Source: Rhodococcus sp. H36-A4
Lineage (GTDB): Bacteria; Actinomycetota; Actinomycetes; Mycobacteriales; Mycobacteriaceae
NCBI RefSeq assembly: GCF_027158005.1
Contig: NZ_JAPVLQ010000013.1
Location: 1 to 41,752 of the forward strand
Direction of reading: 5' to 3'
DNA: 41,752 nucleotides
The notes under the pieces were generated by a model. That model saw only the letters and a list, made by a program, of their open reading frames with translations, was not told the DNA's origin and did not search any database. Within the stretch, counting starts at the first letter, position 1. Each line of letters starts with the position of its first letter. This document shows positions 26,201 through 34,484 of the stretch, piece by piece. Both the position numbers and the translations under genes were made by a program.

Positions 26201-26340
26201 GCGTCGACCCCGAAACGATCAGACGCGGGTGGAGTGACTACCAATCCGGCCTCAGCCGGGGACGCCGACACGTTAGCAGCGAGAACAACACAGCGTTGCA
26301 CTCGATAACACATGTGCAGAAAGACGAAGGAGAACAGTGA
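23284..26340 (+). CDS. Conservon sensor-kinase-like protein (CvnA type)
   Basis: A 1018-residue membrane protein. Helix 1 is at about 32-50 and helix 2 at about 319-341 ([21 protein letters not shown]). The 270-residue extracytoplasmic helical domain between them is of the nitrate/nitrite-sensing-like type. A HAMP linker (about 342-400) is followed by a DHp-like region with [21 protein letters not shown] near 457, and a HATPase_c domain ([12 protein letters not shown] near 530; [28 protein letters not shown]). A long Pro-rich tail (about 650-1018) carries the 54-bp repeat. The start is TTG 23284 after GGGGGAT, or ATG 23317. It overlaps the next gene by GTGA. The family counterpart is the first gene of Streptomyces conservons and of mycobacterial Rv3365c-Rv3362c. 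Confidence 0.9.
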   Translation: MNGRREEALDRMKHDAQTTSWWSIGEWRLGWKVIAVFAVPMLVAVLFGGLRIQSELTDAADLNTSAERAFAVPAALRMEQALKAVTVAAASGADTATATEQATSALQDFSVAANVFRTDAKLSDLVDKSLQNSRALIDEVPTSSERPIQLVARYSQVSTELWIPFSDLLSKSELPLLRERGAELAPLWGARRTLANQHILFGNGDVDPQSRTILISTAGAELGSLGGLMPLATPGGVLPPVEADPSQDPLAALNSLRASTQSRLGAIAATPPGSPLSREIGLGLQASSDQYDAIADAAIARFVPTANSETGAAQSAALRDAALVVGTVLAALVLALVISRSLVEPIQRLRFAALTAARHGLPEAIERIRAGERIVDLEIPRVPVETHEEIGQLARAVDDMHGQAITLAGEQATLRRQVNDMFETLSRRNKSLVEQQLVLIEQLEKDEDDPNRLENLFRLDHIAARMRRNSDNLLILSGNEGRRVRTAPIALADALRASASGVEDYLRVELGQILSAVVSGKASADVVHLVTELLDNALRYSPPETTVTIDAARTNDGSVLVEITDLGIGMSPDDLIDANRRLSSGGEMSPDTARHMGLFVVSRISLRYGISVRLRPSAGTSDRGGITAMVHLPIALLEASRDTAIRTSTAALATQARATSPVHSVAVGTPTSSQGTAAYPVAGAHNPDSSVASRNWLPHRQSHPAAATVQPAVSGPPSAFASQTNSSAPPMASGLPRRTPGSSGVPGTANAISTQPIAPPPPKAEIVVDQPDTGEFPAARPAPRAPFGAPNPNVTAAFFSSRPRDSTPRRIPTPPRETTPPRDWTAPRDLTPPRETTPPRDWTPPRDLTPPRETTPPRDWTPPRDPTPPSAIVFSANDPEADSDIPPVASPIFAGMVSEWLIDPTDDESGATNGSIWTTEADEGWVAAHASTDMPSSKMADSGLPIRDRGARLVPGTVRPTNSSARSGSHRQRVDPETIRRGWSDYQSGLSRGRRHVSSENNTALHSITHVQKDEGEQ
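25723..25884 (+). repeat. Three tandem 54-bp units in the CvnA-like gene
   Basis: Units start at 25723, 25777 and 25831, with a decayed fourth at 25885. Each encodes 18 residues, [18 protein letters not shown] or near copies. Units differ at only a few bases, so the array has expanded or been homogenised recently. The product is a positively charged, Pro-rich, disordered segment at about residues 814-867. Confidence 0.9.
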
Positions 26341-26753
26341 ATTCTGTCGGAGCCCCAGAAACTCCTCGCGCACTCGACTGGTTGGTGTCGGGTTTTGCAC
26401 GCGACGTTCCGGGAGTAAGCCACGCCATCATCGTCTCTGCCGATGGATTGCTGAGCGCGGCGAGTTCGCACCTTCCTCTGGATCGTGCGGACCAGTTGGC
26501 CGCCGTCACATCCGGACTCGCCAGTCTCTCTGCCGGCGCGTCTCGACTGTTCGACGGCGGCGCAGTTCTGCAATCGGTGGTCGAGATGGAAAACGGCTAC
26601 CTGCTCCTCATGGGCGTCGGCAGTGGCGCCTATCTTGCTGCGCTTGCCGTGGCGGGATGCGACATCGGTCAGATCGGTTTCGAAATGGTCACTCTGGTCG
26701 ATCGAGTCGGAACGACCATGGACATCGCTCCCAGATCAGGTCGGGATACCTGA
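26337..26753 (+). CDS. Roadblock/LC7 domain protein (CvnB type)
   Basis: A 138-residue protein with the Roadblock/LC7 fold over most of its length: [42 protein letters not shown], and [23 protein letters not shown]. In conservons this subunit binds the small GTPase partner and is thought to act as its GTPase-activating or scaffold protein (MglB-like). GTG 26337 overlaps the TGA of the kinase-like gene (GTGA), with AGGAG at 26328-26332, which shows tight coupling. Confidence 0.92.
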   Translation: MNSVGAPETPRALDWLVSGFARDVPGVSHAIIVSADGLLSAASSHLPLDRADQLAAVTSGLASLSAGASRLFDGGAVLQSVVEMENGYLLLMGVGSGAYLAALAVAGCDIGQIGFEMVTLVDRVGTTMDIAPRSGRDT

Positions 26754-26758
26754 CGCCG

Positions 26759-27133
26759 ATGCCCCCAAACTACTCCGAGCACGCTGATCCCGAACCGAGT
26801 CTCGTTCGCTCGTACGCCATCACCGAAGGTAGGACGAAGCCGTCCATCGACCTTCCGCTCGAAGCGATCGTCGCAACGGTAGAGGATGTCATCGCCAGCG
26901 GCCTGGCGCCCGAAGACATTCGCGCGTCGATTGTCGCGCTTTGCGGGCAGCGCATCTCGATCGCGGAAATCGGGGCATACCTCGGTGTACCGATCGGGGT
27001 GGCTCGGGTTCTGGTGGCCGATCTTGTTGTCAGCGGGGCATTGAAAGTGCAAGCCACTCTGCGAAGCGACGCGACTGCGGTCGAGCGTCGCGAATTGATC
27101 GAAAGGACCCTCCGTGGACTTCGGCAACTCTGA
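26759..27133 (+). CDS. DUF742 protein (CvnC type)
   Basis: A 124-residue protein with the DUF742 pattern: LVRSYAITEGRTKPSIDLPLEAIV, then a helix-turn-helix-like block (ISIAEIGAYLGVPIGVARVLVADLVVSGAL). It ends ELIERTLRGLRQL, the typical C-terminus. The role is unknown; the winged-helix look suggests DNA or protein binding in the conservon complex. ATG 26759 starts five bases after the Roadblock gene, and the end overlaps the GTPase gene by 20 bases. Confidence 0.92.
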   Translation: MPPNYSEHADPEPSLVRSYAITEGRTKPSIDLPLEAIVATVEDVIASGLAPEDIRASIVALCGQRISIAEIGAYLGVPIGVARVLVADLVVSGALKVQATLRSDATAVERRELIERTLRGLRQL

Positions 27134-27701
27134 CGCGCCGTCACGCGTAACGTCGACAAAGATCGTGATCGCCGGAGGATTCGGCGTCGGTAAGACCACC
27201 CTTGTCGGGACGGTCTCCGAGATCGTCCCCTTGCGCACCGAAGCGATGGTGACCGACGCCAGTGACGGCATCGATCACCTCAGCTCGACACCGAACAAAG
27301 AGACGACAACAGTCGCAATGGATTTCGGCCGCATCTCGCTCGCCGACGACCTGGTTCTCTACCTGTTCGGCACACCCGGTCAGCGGCGATTCTGGTTCAT
27401 GTGGGACGACCTCATCACGGGCGCGATCGGCGCGGTCATCCTTGTCGACACGCGCCGTCTCGAAGACAGCTTTGCTGCTGTCGACTTCTTCGAAGCCCGT
27501 GGTTTGCCGTTCATCGTGGCAGTCAACCGTTTCGACGATGCTCCGGTGCATGCAACGAATGACCTTCGTCAGGCTCTCGCGCTGTCCGACCACGTACCGA
27601 TGATCGACGTCGACGCGCGTAACCGAGAATCGTCGAAGCAGGCCTTGATCACGATCACCGAGTACGCGCTCGAACGTATCGCGGCGACAGCGCCCTGCTG
27701 A
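27114..27701 (+). CDS. Conservon small GTPase (CvnD type)
   Basis: A 195-residue Ras-like GTPase of the bacterial MglA-related group. The P-loop is GGFGVGKTT (about 21-29), the switch region has TTTVAMDFGRI, G3 is LFGTPGQRRF (in place of DxxGQ), and G4 is NRFDD. Conservon GTPases form a membrane-linked complex with the other three proteins and resemble eukaryotic G-protein systems. GTG 27114 follows GAAAGGA. Loss of the G3 Asp (GTPGQ) is usual in this family. Confidence 0.92.
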   Translation: MDFGNSDAPSRVTSTKIVIAGGFGVGKTTLVGTVSEIVPLRTEAMVTDASDGIDHLSSTPNKETTTVAMDFGRISLADDLVLYLFGTPGQRRFWFMWDDLITGAIGAVILVDTRRLEDSFAAVDFFEARGLPFIVAVNRFDDAPVHATNDLRQALALSDHVPMIDVDARNRESSKQALITITEYALERIAATAPC

Positions 27702-27733
27702 CACCCGGACAACAACGAATCTAAGGAACTGGC

Positions 27734-28525
27734 ATGTCGGAAGAAATGAACCATTTCTCCATGGGGCTCTGGCTGCTTGGGTTGGCGTTCGCGGTTGCAG
27801 TCTCGGGATCGGTCATCGGGTTGGCGTGTGCCCGACATGGCATGGCGGCACGTCACCCTGCGGCGCGAATGCGCTGGTTTCTCATGGGCGCATTGTCCAT
27901 CGGTGGTGTAGGTATCTGGTTGATGCACTTCGTCGCAATGCTCGGGTTTGCGTTACCCGGCAGTCCCCTTCGCTACAGTCTGACCTGGACGATCATCTCC
28001 GGTCTAATTGCCGTGATCGCGGTCTTCGCCGCGTTGTACATGCTCGGAAACGAGTTCAGTTGGTCGCGGCTCCTGGCCTCCGGCTCGCTCGTCGGCATGG
28101 GGATCACCGTCATGCATTACACGGGCATGCAGGCCGTGCAATTTCAGGGCCAGATCAACTACAACACGCTATTGATTGCACTCTCACTCGTGATCGCTGT
28201 CGTTGGCGCCACAGCCGCATTATGGTTCATGATGGCGATGGGGTCCACCACGCTGCGATTCATCGCCGGTCCGATCCTGGGGATCGCCATAGTCGGTATG
28301 CATTACACCGGAATGGCCGCGGTGGAAATTGTCCGCGACACGTCCGCACCCGCACCCGTCGGACTCGCGTTGTTCCCGTTCATCTTTCCAGTCTTCGTCC
28401 TCGGGCTTCTCGCATTGGCCGTGCCGATCGTTGCCATCATGACAGTTCGCGACCGCGAGATCGCCCGCATGGACGCCACTTCAGACGATCTCGCTCACGA
28501 AGCACGAGAGTTCGCTGACCGGTAG
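27734..28525 (+). CDS. MHYT-domain integral membrane sensor protein
   Basis: A 263-residue protein with about seven membrane helices and three MHYT-type motifs: WLMHFVAML (about 60), VMHYTGMQA (about 137) and GMHYTGMAA (about 194). The conserved Met, His and Tyr in these repeats are proposed to bind copper and sense O2, CO or NO. No output domain follows; the short cytoplasmic tail ends EAREFADR. AAGGA precedes ATG 27734, 32 bases after the GTPase gene, so it is probably part of the same operon and may supply a signal to it. Confidence 0.9.
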   Translation: MSEEMNHFSMGLWLLGLAFAVAVSGSVIGLACARHGMAARHPAARMRWFLMGALSIGGVGIWLMHFVAMLGFALPGSPLRYSLTWTIISGLIAVIAVFAALYMLGNEFSWSRLLASGSLVGMGITVMHYTGMQAVQFQGQINYNTLLIALSLVIAVVGATAALWFMMAMGSTTLRFIAGPILGIAIVGMHYTGMAAVEIVRDTSAPAPVGLALFPFIFPVFVLGLLALAVPIVAIMTVRDREIARMDATSDDLAHEAREFADR

Positions 28526-28692
28526 ATCACAATTCCGTGGCTGGGCAATGACGGCGGGCAGCGACAGAGCCACTCCTCGAATCCACCGTCCGCTCTGCCA
28601 GAGTTCGAGCTGTCGAGCGTCGTCGAGCGCCGACCTGGATCCTCGCTGCCCAAGAATCGCTCGATCAGGTGACTGAACACGCCTCGTGTCGT

Positions 28693-29334
28693 CTATCTAC
28701 GCGCGAACGCTCGCGAGACCAGCCAACCCTGGACCATGCCGGCCAGGAAGATGCCGGCGGCGGGCGCGTACCTACGCATCGGCTCCGGTATCAGAGACAG
28801 TGCATCGAGTTCACTCGACGCAGGACTCGATATCGAATCTGTCGCGCGCGCGACAGCGGGAGCTCCTGATGCGGCCGTAACCGAAGCCGCCCCACCACTC
28901 AGGAGTGCACCCAGATTGACTGCAAACTGCTGCAACACTTTGTTGGACACTGCGACGATGGCCCCTTTGCCGAACGAGACGATCTTGCCGCTGATGACGA
29001 GGTCGGTCTTCAGCGTGAGCCGCGTTCGATCGCCGACCGATTCGACGACCAGGTCGACCTGCGCTTCAGCGTCACCGTTTCCGTGCGAATCCGCGCCTTT
29101 GGCTTCGAGTTTGAGCGTTCTGGTCTCGGCGTCGACCTCGATGAAGCGAATGGTCCCCGCGTACGACGCGCTGATCGGGCCCACCTTGATCTTCACGCCA
29201 CCGAGGAAGGTCTCGCCGTCCTTGCCGGTGATGGCTGCTCCGGGTACGCAGGTGGCCACCTTTTCGACGTCGTTGATCAGCCGGAAAACGTCGTCGGCGG
29301 ACGCGTCGATGTCGAGGGTATTGGTCAGTATCAC
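28693..29334 (-). CDS. CoxG-like SRPBCC protein with C-terminal membrane helix
   Basis: A 213-residue protein. The SRPBCC/CoxG domain is at about 1-145 (DASADDVFRLINDVEKVATCVPGA, GGVKIKVGPISASYAGTI). An Ala/Ser-rich linker leads to a C-terminal helix (YAPAAGIFLAGMVQGWLVSRA). CoxG proteins accompany molybdenum CO dehydrogenases and related hydroxylases; in mycobacterial CO dehydrogenase CoxG was reported to recruit the enzyme to the membrane and deliver quinone. It is the last gene of the catabolic operon, 13 bases after the [2Fe-2S] subunit, and suggests membrane quinone as electron acceptor here. GTG start. Confidence 0.88.
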   Translation of the reverse strand: MILTNTLDIDASADDVFRLINDVEKVATCVPGAAITGKDGETFLGGVKIKVGPISASYAGTIRFIEVDAETRTLKLEAKGADSHGNGDAEAQVDLVVESVGDRTRLTLKTDLVISGKIVSFGKGAIVAVSNKVLQQFAVNLGALLSGGAASVTAASGAPAVARATDSISSPASSELDALSLIPEPMRRYAPAAGIFLAGMVQGWLVSRAFARR

Positions 29335-29347
29335 TGGAAAACTCCGT

Positions 29348-29836
29348 TCACTTCACGCAACCAGCGCAGCGACGCTGCTCGGCGCATGAGTCGATGGCCT
29401 CGACGATGGTTTGGTATCCGGTGCATCGGCAGTAGTTCGACGCCACGATCTCGCGGATCTCGTCCTTGGTGGCATCGGGGTTCTCGGCGAGGTACCCCTC
29501 GGCGAGCATCAGAAATCCCGGCGTGCAGAACCCGCATTGCAGACCGTGGTTGTCCGCGAACGCCTGCTGCAGATCGTTCAATTCACCGTCTATGCCAAGT
29601 GATTCGACCGTACGGATGTCGGCGTTCTCGACCTGAACCGCGAAGGTCAGACACGCGCGAGCCGGTGTGCCGTCGATCAGGACGGTGCAGGCCCCACACA
29701 CTCCGTGCTCGCACCCCACATGGGTGCCGGTCAAACGCAGGTCGTGGCGTAATACGTCCACAAGGGTGCGGCGCGGCTCGGTGATCACCTCGTATTCGGT
29801 GCCGTTCACGTTGAGTTCGATCAAATGCTTGCTCAT
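29348..29836 (-). CDS. Molybdenum hydroxylase, [2Fe-2S] small subunit
   Basis: A 162-residue xanthine-dehydrogenase-family iron-sulfur subunit (CoxS type). The plant-type ferredoxin cluster ligands are in HVGCEHGVCGACTVLIDG and RACL. The second cluster is in QCGFCTPGFLML and NYCRCTGYQ. It transfers electrons from the molybdenum site to the FAD subunit. ATG 29836 overlaps the end of the large subunit by four bases (ATGA). It extends slightly past the usual end, with a CAEQRRCAGC tail. Confidence 0.95.
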   Translation of the reverse strand: MSKHLIELNVNGTEYEVITEPRRTLVDVLRHDLRLTGTHVGCEHGVCGACTVLIDGTPARACLTFAVQVENADIRTVESLGIDGELNDLQQAFADNHGLQCGFCTPGFLMLAEGYLAENPDATKDEIREIVASNYCRCTGYQTIVEAIDSCAEQRRCAGCVK

Positions 29837-32199
29837 GCATGTCCCTTCGCCAGTGCAGCCTGTACGGCAACGGGTGTGATCGGCGTGTTGTTCAATTCGA
29901 TTCCGCTCGGTCGCAATCCGTCGTTGACCGCGTTGAGGACCGCTGCAGGGGCACCGATAGTCCCGCCCTCCCCTGCACCCTTCGCACCGGATTCGGTGAA
30001 CAGGCAGGGCGTTTCGAGGTGCGCGATACCGATGTCGGGAATCTCGGACGCCGTCGGAACCTTGTAGTCGATGAAACTGGCGCACAACGGGTTACCGTTC
30101 TCGTCATACGCGACGTGCTCGAATAATGCGCCGGCGATGCCCTGGGCGATCCCGCCGCGGCATTGTCCTTCCACGATCTTCGGATTGATGGCGACACCGC
30201 AATCCTCGACGCAGAAGTAGCGCAGGATCTCGACCTTCCCCGTGCCCTCGTGGAGTTCCACCACGACACCGTGCGTCGCGTTGGAGAACGTGCCGTCGTT
30301 GAACACGTCGAAACTCGCCGTCGCCGACAGCCCTGGTTCCACACCCTTCGGCATCAGCTGCGCCTTGAGATACGCGACGTCAGCGATGTCCTTGTACGTG
30401 ACGTACTTCGAATGGTCGTCACGCTGCCGAACGAGACCCGAACCCAGCTCGACGTTGTCGTCACGGGTTTCCATCATGTGCGCCGCGATCTCACACAGTT
30501 TGTCGCCCAGCTTGTTCGACGCCACCGCGACCGCGCTGCCACCGATGGTGATCGAGCGTGAAGCGAAAGACCCGAAACCGTAGGTGATTCGATCGGTGTC
30601 GCCCTGCACGATCTTGACCTGTTCCACCTCGATGCCGAGCCGGTCGGCGACAATCTGCGCCATCGTCGTCTCGTGACTCTGACCGTGGCTCATCGTGCCC
30701 GTCGTCGCGACGACCGTGCCGGAGGTGTCCATCTTGACCTCCGAGATGTCGAACCCGGGCACCACGTTCATCTTGCGCGCGGCGAAGGCGCTGCTGCCGT
30801 AGCCCGTTCGCTCGCTGAAGCAGGAGTACCCGATGCCGATGTGTCGACCGTCAGCGATCGCCCGTTCCTTGAAGTCGTACCAGCCTTCGTCGCGAAGTGT
30901 CTTCTCGCAGAGGTTCAGTGCCTCGAGGTACGAGCCGGGGTCGTAGGTGATGTTGTTGACCCCTGTGTACGGGAACGCGGTGATCACGTTTCGCCGTCGG
31001 ATCTCCACGGCGTCCAGGCTCAGCTCCCGCGCCGCGCGTTCGAACAAGCGCTCCATCACCATCACGTACTGCGGTCGCGAGACGCCCCGATAGGGCGCGG
31101 TCGGTGTCTTGTTGCTGAAGATCGACCGACCGCGGACGCGGTACGCCGGAACCTGATAAACGCCAGGCATTTCGGCCGACGCCATCAGTGGTTCGATGCC
31201 TGCGGTGAACGGGTAACACGAGTAGGCACCCATGTCGCAGATGACGTCGGCGTCGAGTCCGAGAATGTGTCCTTCGGAGTCGAACGCTGCCCTGACGTCG
31301 TACTGCTGTTCGCGGGCCAGGAACGACGCCGTCAGCGCGTCCTTGCGATCCTCGATCCACTTGACCGGGCGACGTAGCCTGAAAGCCGCTGCGGCGACTG
31401 CAATCTCCTCGCGGCCGACGACGCACTTCTGGCCGAAACCGCCACCCATGTCGGGCACGACGACCCGCACCTGGCGCTCGTCGAGTCCGAGGCTCAGGGC
31501 TGTGACCGTCCGAACCTGATGTGGTACCTGCGTGCAGATGTAGATGATCAATTGCTCGTCGCGGTCGTCCCAGTGCGCAACGCATCCACGAGTTTCGAGT
31601 GGCAACGCGTTCTGGCGGCCGGTGCGCGACTGGACCGTGACGACGGTGTGTGCATCGTCGAAGATCTCGTCGATGCCTTCGGTGGCGAACATCTGCACGT
31701 CGACAACGGTGTTGTTCGGAACGCCCTCGTGCACCAGTGGCACGCCGTCGCTCATCGCTTGATCGGCAGAGGTGATCGCTGTGACCGTCGAGTAGGCAAC
31801 CCGCGCCGCTTCGAGACCGTCCTCGACGGTGTACGCATCGTCGGCGACGACCACCGCGAGCGGCTCGCCGACGTAGCGAACCACGTCACTGCTGAGCACC
31901 GGCATGTCTGTCGGCACGAATTCGCTGAGCGGACGGCTCAATTCTGCACGAATCGGTTTCAGATCCAGGTCGGCAGCTGTGAAGACCGCGTGGACGCCGT
32001 CGACATCGGTGACGCCGGTGACGTCGAGGGCCGTCACCGTTCCGGCGGCAACGGTGCTCCGGACGAACTGCGCGTGAAGCATGCCCGGCAGGACGATGTC
32101 GTCGACGAAACGGCCACGTCCGGTCAGCAATCGGGGATCTTCACGCCGGGCCACCGACGTTCCGACGAACTTGGGGGGCGGTACTTCGGCGCTGTTCAT
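29833..32199 (-). CDS. Molybdenum hydroxylase, molybdopterin-binding large subunit
   Basis: A 788-residue xanthine-dehydrogenase-family large subunit. MGGGFGQK is at 251-258, the active-site loop PYRGVSRP at 369-376, and the catalytic Glu in GAGEGG at about 744. True CO dehydrogenases (form I) carry AYRCSFR with the copper-binding Cys; this protein lacks it, so it is an N-heterocycle or aldehyde hydroxylase that uses water as oxygen source. The gene order FAD-Mo-FeS and its place beside nicX suggest it hydroxylates a pyridine-type ring, for example nicotinate to 6-hydroxynicotinate. Start ATG 32199 overlaps the FAD subunit by four bases. Confidence 0.93.
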   Translation of the reverse strand: MNSAEVPPPKFVGTSVARREDPRLLTGRGRFVDDIVLPGMLHAQFVRSTVAAGTVTALDVTGVTDVDGVHAVFTAADLDLKPIRAELSRPLSEFVPTDMPVLSSDVVRYVGEPLAVVVADDAYTVEDGLEAARVAYSTVTAITSADQAMSDGVPLVHEGVPNNTVVDVQMFATEGIDEIFDDAHTVVTVQSRTGRQNALPLETRGCVAHWDDRDEQLIIYICTQVPHQVRTVTALSLGLDERQVRVVVPDMGGGFGQKCVVGREEIAVAAAAFRLRRPVKWIEDRKDALTASFLAREQQYDVRAAFDSEGHILGLDADVICDMGAYSCYPFTAGIEPLMASAEMPGVYQVPAYRVRGRSIFSNKTPTAPYRGVSRPQYVMVMERLFERAARELSLDAVEIRRRNVITAFPYTGVNNITYDPGSYLEALNLCEKTLRDEGWYDFKERAIADGRHIGIGYSCFSERTGYGSSAFAARKMNVVPGFDISEVKMDTSGTVVATTGTMSHGQSHETTMAQIVADRLGIEVEQVKIVQGDTDRITYGFGSFASRSITIGGSAVAVASNKLGDKLCEIAAHMMETRDDNVELGSGLVRQRDDHSKYVTYKDIADVAYLKAQLMPKGVEPGLSATASFDVFNDGTFSNATHGVVVELHEGTGKVEILRYFCVEDCGVAINPKIVEGQCRGGIAQGIAGALFEHVAYDENGNPLCASFIDYKVPTASEIPDIGIAHLETPCLFTESGAKGAGEGGTIGAPAAVLNAVNDGLRPSGIELNNTPITPVAVQAALAKGHA

Positions 32200-33047
32200 G
32201 AACTAACTTTCTCTGCAACCAATGCGTCAGCACATGCATCCGCAACCAACGTGCGGACGAGGGTGCGACGGTACTCGACGGTGAACATGCCTTCGTCTTC
32301 GAGTTCGAGCGAATCGGCTGCCGCATCGGCGCAGTCGGCGAACGTTCCGCCTGTGGCGAGCACTGCTTCGCCGGCCGAAGACCGAACCGGGGTCGCGCCG
32401 ACGCCTGCGAGGGCAACACTGCCCCCGACTACCTCGACGCCCTCCATGTCCAGCGACACCGCTGCAGCGACGATGGCGAAGTCGCCCTGTCTCTCGGCGA
32501 ACTCGGTTACCGCAGCATGCGGCGCCCGGTTCGGAAAAACGATTTCGACGATCATCTCGTCGAAAGCGAGATCGGTTGCGTAGTAGCCGAAGAAGAAAGA
32601 ACCGGCCTCGATCGTTCGACGTCCACGCACGCTCTCGACCACGATTCGAGCGTCGAGCAGGATGGCCAGCAACGCCCACTCGGCGGTCGCGTCGGCGTGG
32701 GCGACGCTTCCGCCCACGGTGCCACGCGTGCGGATCGGATAGTGCCCGACCCAGCGCATCGCATCGCGGAGCACCGCGAAATCCGGTCCGAGATTCGCGG
32801 TCTCTACTGCATGATGCGTCGCCAGGGCGCCGATGTGCAGACCGTCGGCCTCCCGCTGGATGTACTGAAGCGAATGCAGACCGCCCACGTCGACGAGGTG
32901 CCCGGGCCGGGCGAGGCGGAAGTTCATCATGGCGACCAGGGACTGGCCTCCCGCAATGATCTTCGCGTCCTCGCCCAGCTCGTTGAGCAGTCGCACTGCG
33001 CCCTGTACGTCGCGAGCGCGGTGGTAGTCGAACTGTGCGGGCTTCAT
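32196..33047 (-). CDS. Molybdenum hydroxylase, FAD-binding medium subunit
   Basis: A 283-residue CoxM-type FAD subunit. FAD motifs are IIAGGQSLVAMMNFRLARP (about 33-51) and TRGTVGGSVAHADATAEW (about 104-121). The CO-dehydrogenase flavoprotein C-terminal domain follows (VTEFAERQGDFAIVAAAVSL). It passes electrons from the iron-sulfur subunit to the acceptor. ATG 33047 shares one base with the TGA of the transporter gene (TGATG). Confidence 0.94.
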   Translation of the reverse strand: MKPAQFDYHRARDVQGAVRLLNELGEDAKIIAGGQSLVAMMNFRLARPGHLVDVGGLHSLQYIQREADGLHIGALATHHAVETANLGPDFAVLRDAMRWVGHYPIRTRGTVGGSVAHADATAEWALLAILLDARIVVESVRGRRTIEAGSFFFGYYATDLAFDEMIVEIVFPNRAPHAAVTEFAERQGDFAIVAAAVSLDMEGVEVVGGSVALAGVGATPVRSSAGEAVLATGGTFADCADAAADSLELEDEGMFTVEYRRTLVRTLVADACADALVAEKVSS

Positions 33048-34450
33048 CAGACCCGTGCCTCGCCCACGATGACCTCGGTGTCGTCGACCAGGGTGTCGAG
33101 CTCGCGGCCCTTGGTCTCCGGCGCGAAGTACGCCATCCAGATGACGGCGAACAGAACGAACGCGGTGACGATGCCGAACGTCAACGGCAGACCCAGGATC
33201 GGCCACATGACCGAGCCGAAGAGCAGCGGGGCGAAGCCGGTGGCGACGCGGCTGACCGAGGACGCGTATCCGAAGCCCGACGCTCTTATGTTGGTCGGGT
33301 ACAGCTCGGAGACGTAGCAGTACAGCACCGGAATCGTGAGCTGGATGACGAATCCGAAGATGCCGAGCCAGATCAACGCTGCGGACTGAATGTCGAGCAT
33401 GACTGCGAACATCACGAGCGCACAGCCTGCGATCGGCCCGGACAACCCGATGACCCACTTGCGGCCGAAGATCTCGACGATCAGGGCGGAAGTGAGTACA
33501 CCGACGATGCCGACGCCGGTCATGAGCGTCGTACCTGCGAAGGCTGCGAACTCGCCGTAGCCCTCGGCACGCAGGATCGACGGCATCCAGCTCAGGGCTG
33601 CGTAGTACAGCAACATGATCGAGACGAACAACATCCACGCCGCCGCCGTGATTCGCGGACTGTAAGCCCAGACCGACTTCAGCTGCGTCAGAGCAGCCCT
33701 CATGCCGCCAGGACCCTTCGGTGTGGTGTCGGCGACGATCTTGTACTCGATGGGCTCCGAACCGGTCCGCGCCACCATGTCGTCGATGACGGCGCGAGCT
33801 TCTGCCTCGCGGCCGACCTTGGCGAGATAGATCGGTGATTCGGGAATTCCGCGTCGCACCCAGAAGAGCAGTAGCGCAGGCAACACCATGAACAACAGCA
33901 TGTAGCGCCAGCGGACGTCACCATCGATCGGGACGAGAAGCGTTGCGACGACACCACACATGGTGGCGCCGATCGGCCACCAGACGTCCATCGCCGACAG
34001 AATCTTGCCGCGAATACGACGCGGCGAGAATTCACTGACCAGCGCGTAGTCGACGGGTATACAGCCACCGAGACCGAACCCTGCCAGGAAGCGCAGGATG
34101 ATGAAGATCTCGAAGCTCGGAGCGAAGGCACCGAGAACGGAGAAGAGCGCAAAGATCAGCAGCGTCAACGAGAATGCGCGTTTTCGTCCGACCCGGTCGG
34201 CGATCGTGCCCCACACGACAGCGCCCACGGCCATACCGATCAGGTTGCCTGTCGCGACGAGTCCGCGCTCGGACTGCGACAAATCCCAATAGCTTCCGAG
34301 CAACGGCGTCAAGAAGCCGTTGAGCGCAACATCCCAGGCGTCGAACATGTAACCCAGTCCGCCGATGATGAAGATCTTTCCCTGCACACCCCATTTCCAA
34401 GGGAGTTCTTGTACTACCTGATCACCAGTCTTGGTCGCAGCAGTCGTCAT
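33047..34450 (-). CDS. MFS transporter, likely substrate uptake for the pathway
   Basis: A 467-residue major facilitator with 12 predicted helices. Motif A GTIADRVGRKRAF follows helix 2, RFLAGFGLGGCIPVDYALVSEFSP is in helix 4, PESPIYL before the central loop, and the last helix is followed by APETKGREL. This is the metabolite:H+ symporter group that includes aromatic-acid and sugar porters. GGAGG precedes ATG 34450. It is located between the monooxygenase and the hydroxylase genes and so probably imports the heterocyclic acid. Confidence 0.92.
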   Translation of the reverse strand: MTTAATKTGDQVVQELPWKWGVQGKIFIIGGLGYMFDAWDVALNGFLTPLLGSYWDLSQSERGLVATGNLIGMAVGAVVWGTIADRVGRKRAFSLTLLIFALFSVLGAFAPSFEIFIILRFLAGFGLGGCIPVDYALVSEFSPRRIRGKILSAMDVWWPIGATMCGVVATLLVPIDGDVRWRYMLLFMVLPALLLFWVRRGIPESPIYLAKVGREAEARAVIDDMVARTGSEPIEYKIVADTTPKGPGGMRAALTQLKSVWAYSPRITAAAWMLFVSIMLLYYAALSWMPSILRAEGYGEFAAFAGTTLMTGVGIVGVLTSALIVEIFGRKWVIGLSGPIAGCALVMFAVMLDIQSAALIWLGIFGFVIQLTIPVLYCYVSELYPTNIRASGFGYASSVSRVATGFAPLLFGSVMWPILGLPLTFGIVTAFVLFAVIWMAYFAPETKGRELDTLVDDTEVIVGEARV

Positions 34451-34484
34451 CGCAGCCTCCGCGCGGTGTAGTCGTCCGGGGTAG

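Noticed and set aside
28526..28692. Small minus-strand gene at 28495-28680
   Set aside because: No ribosome site, overlaps the MHYT gene end, and composition is not protein-like.
29833..32199. Form I CO dehydrogenase large subunit
   Set aside because: The copper-site loop AYRCSFR is absent; the protein has PYRGVSR, and the neighbours are pyridine-type catabolic genes.
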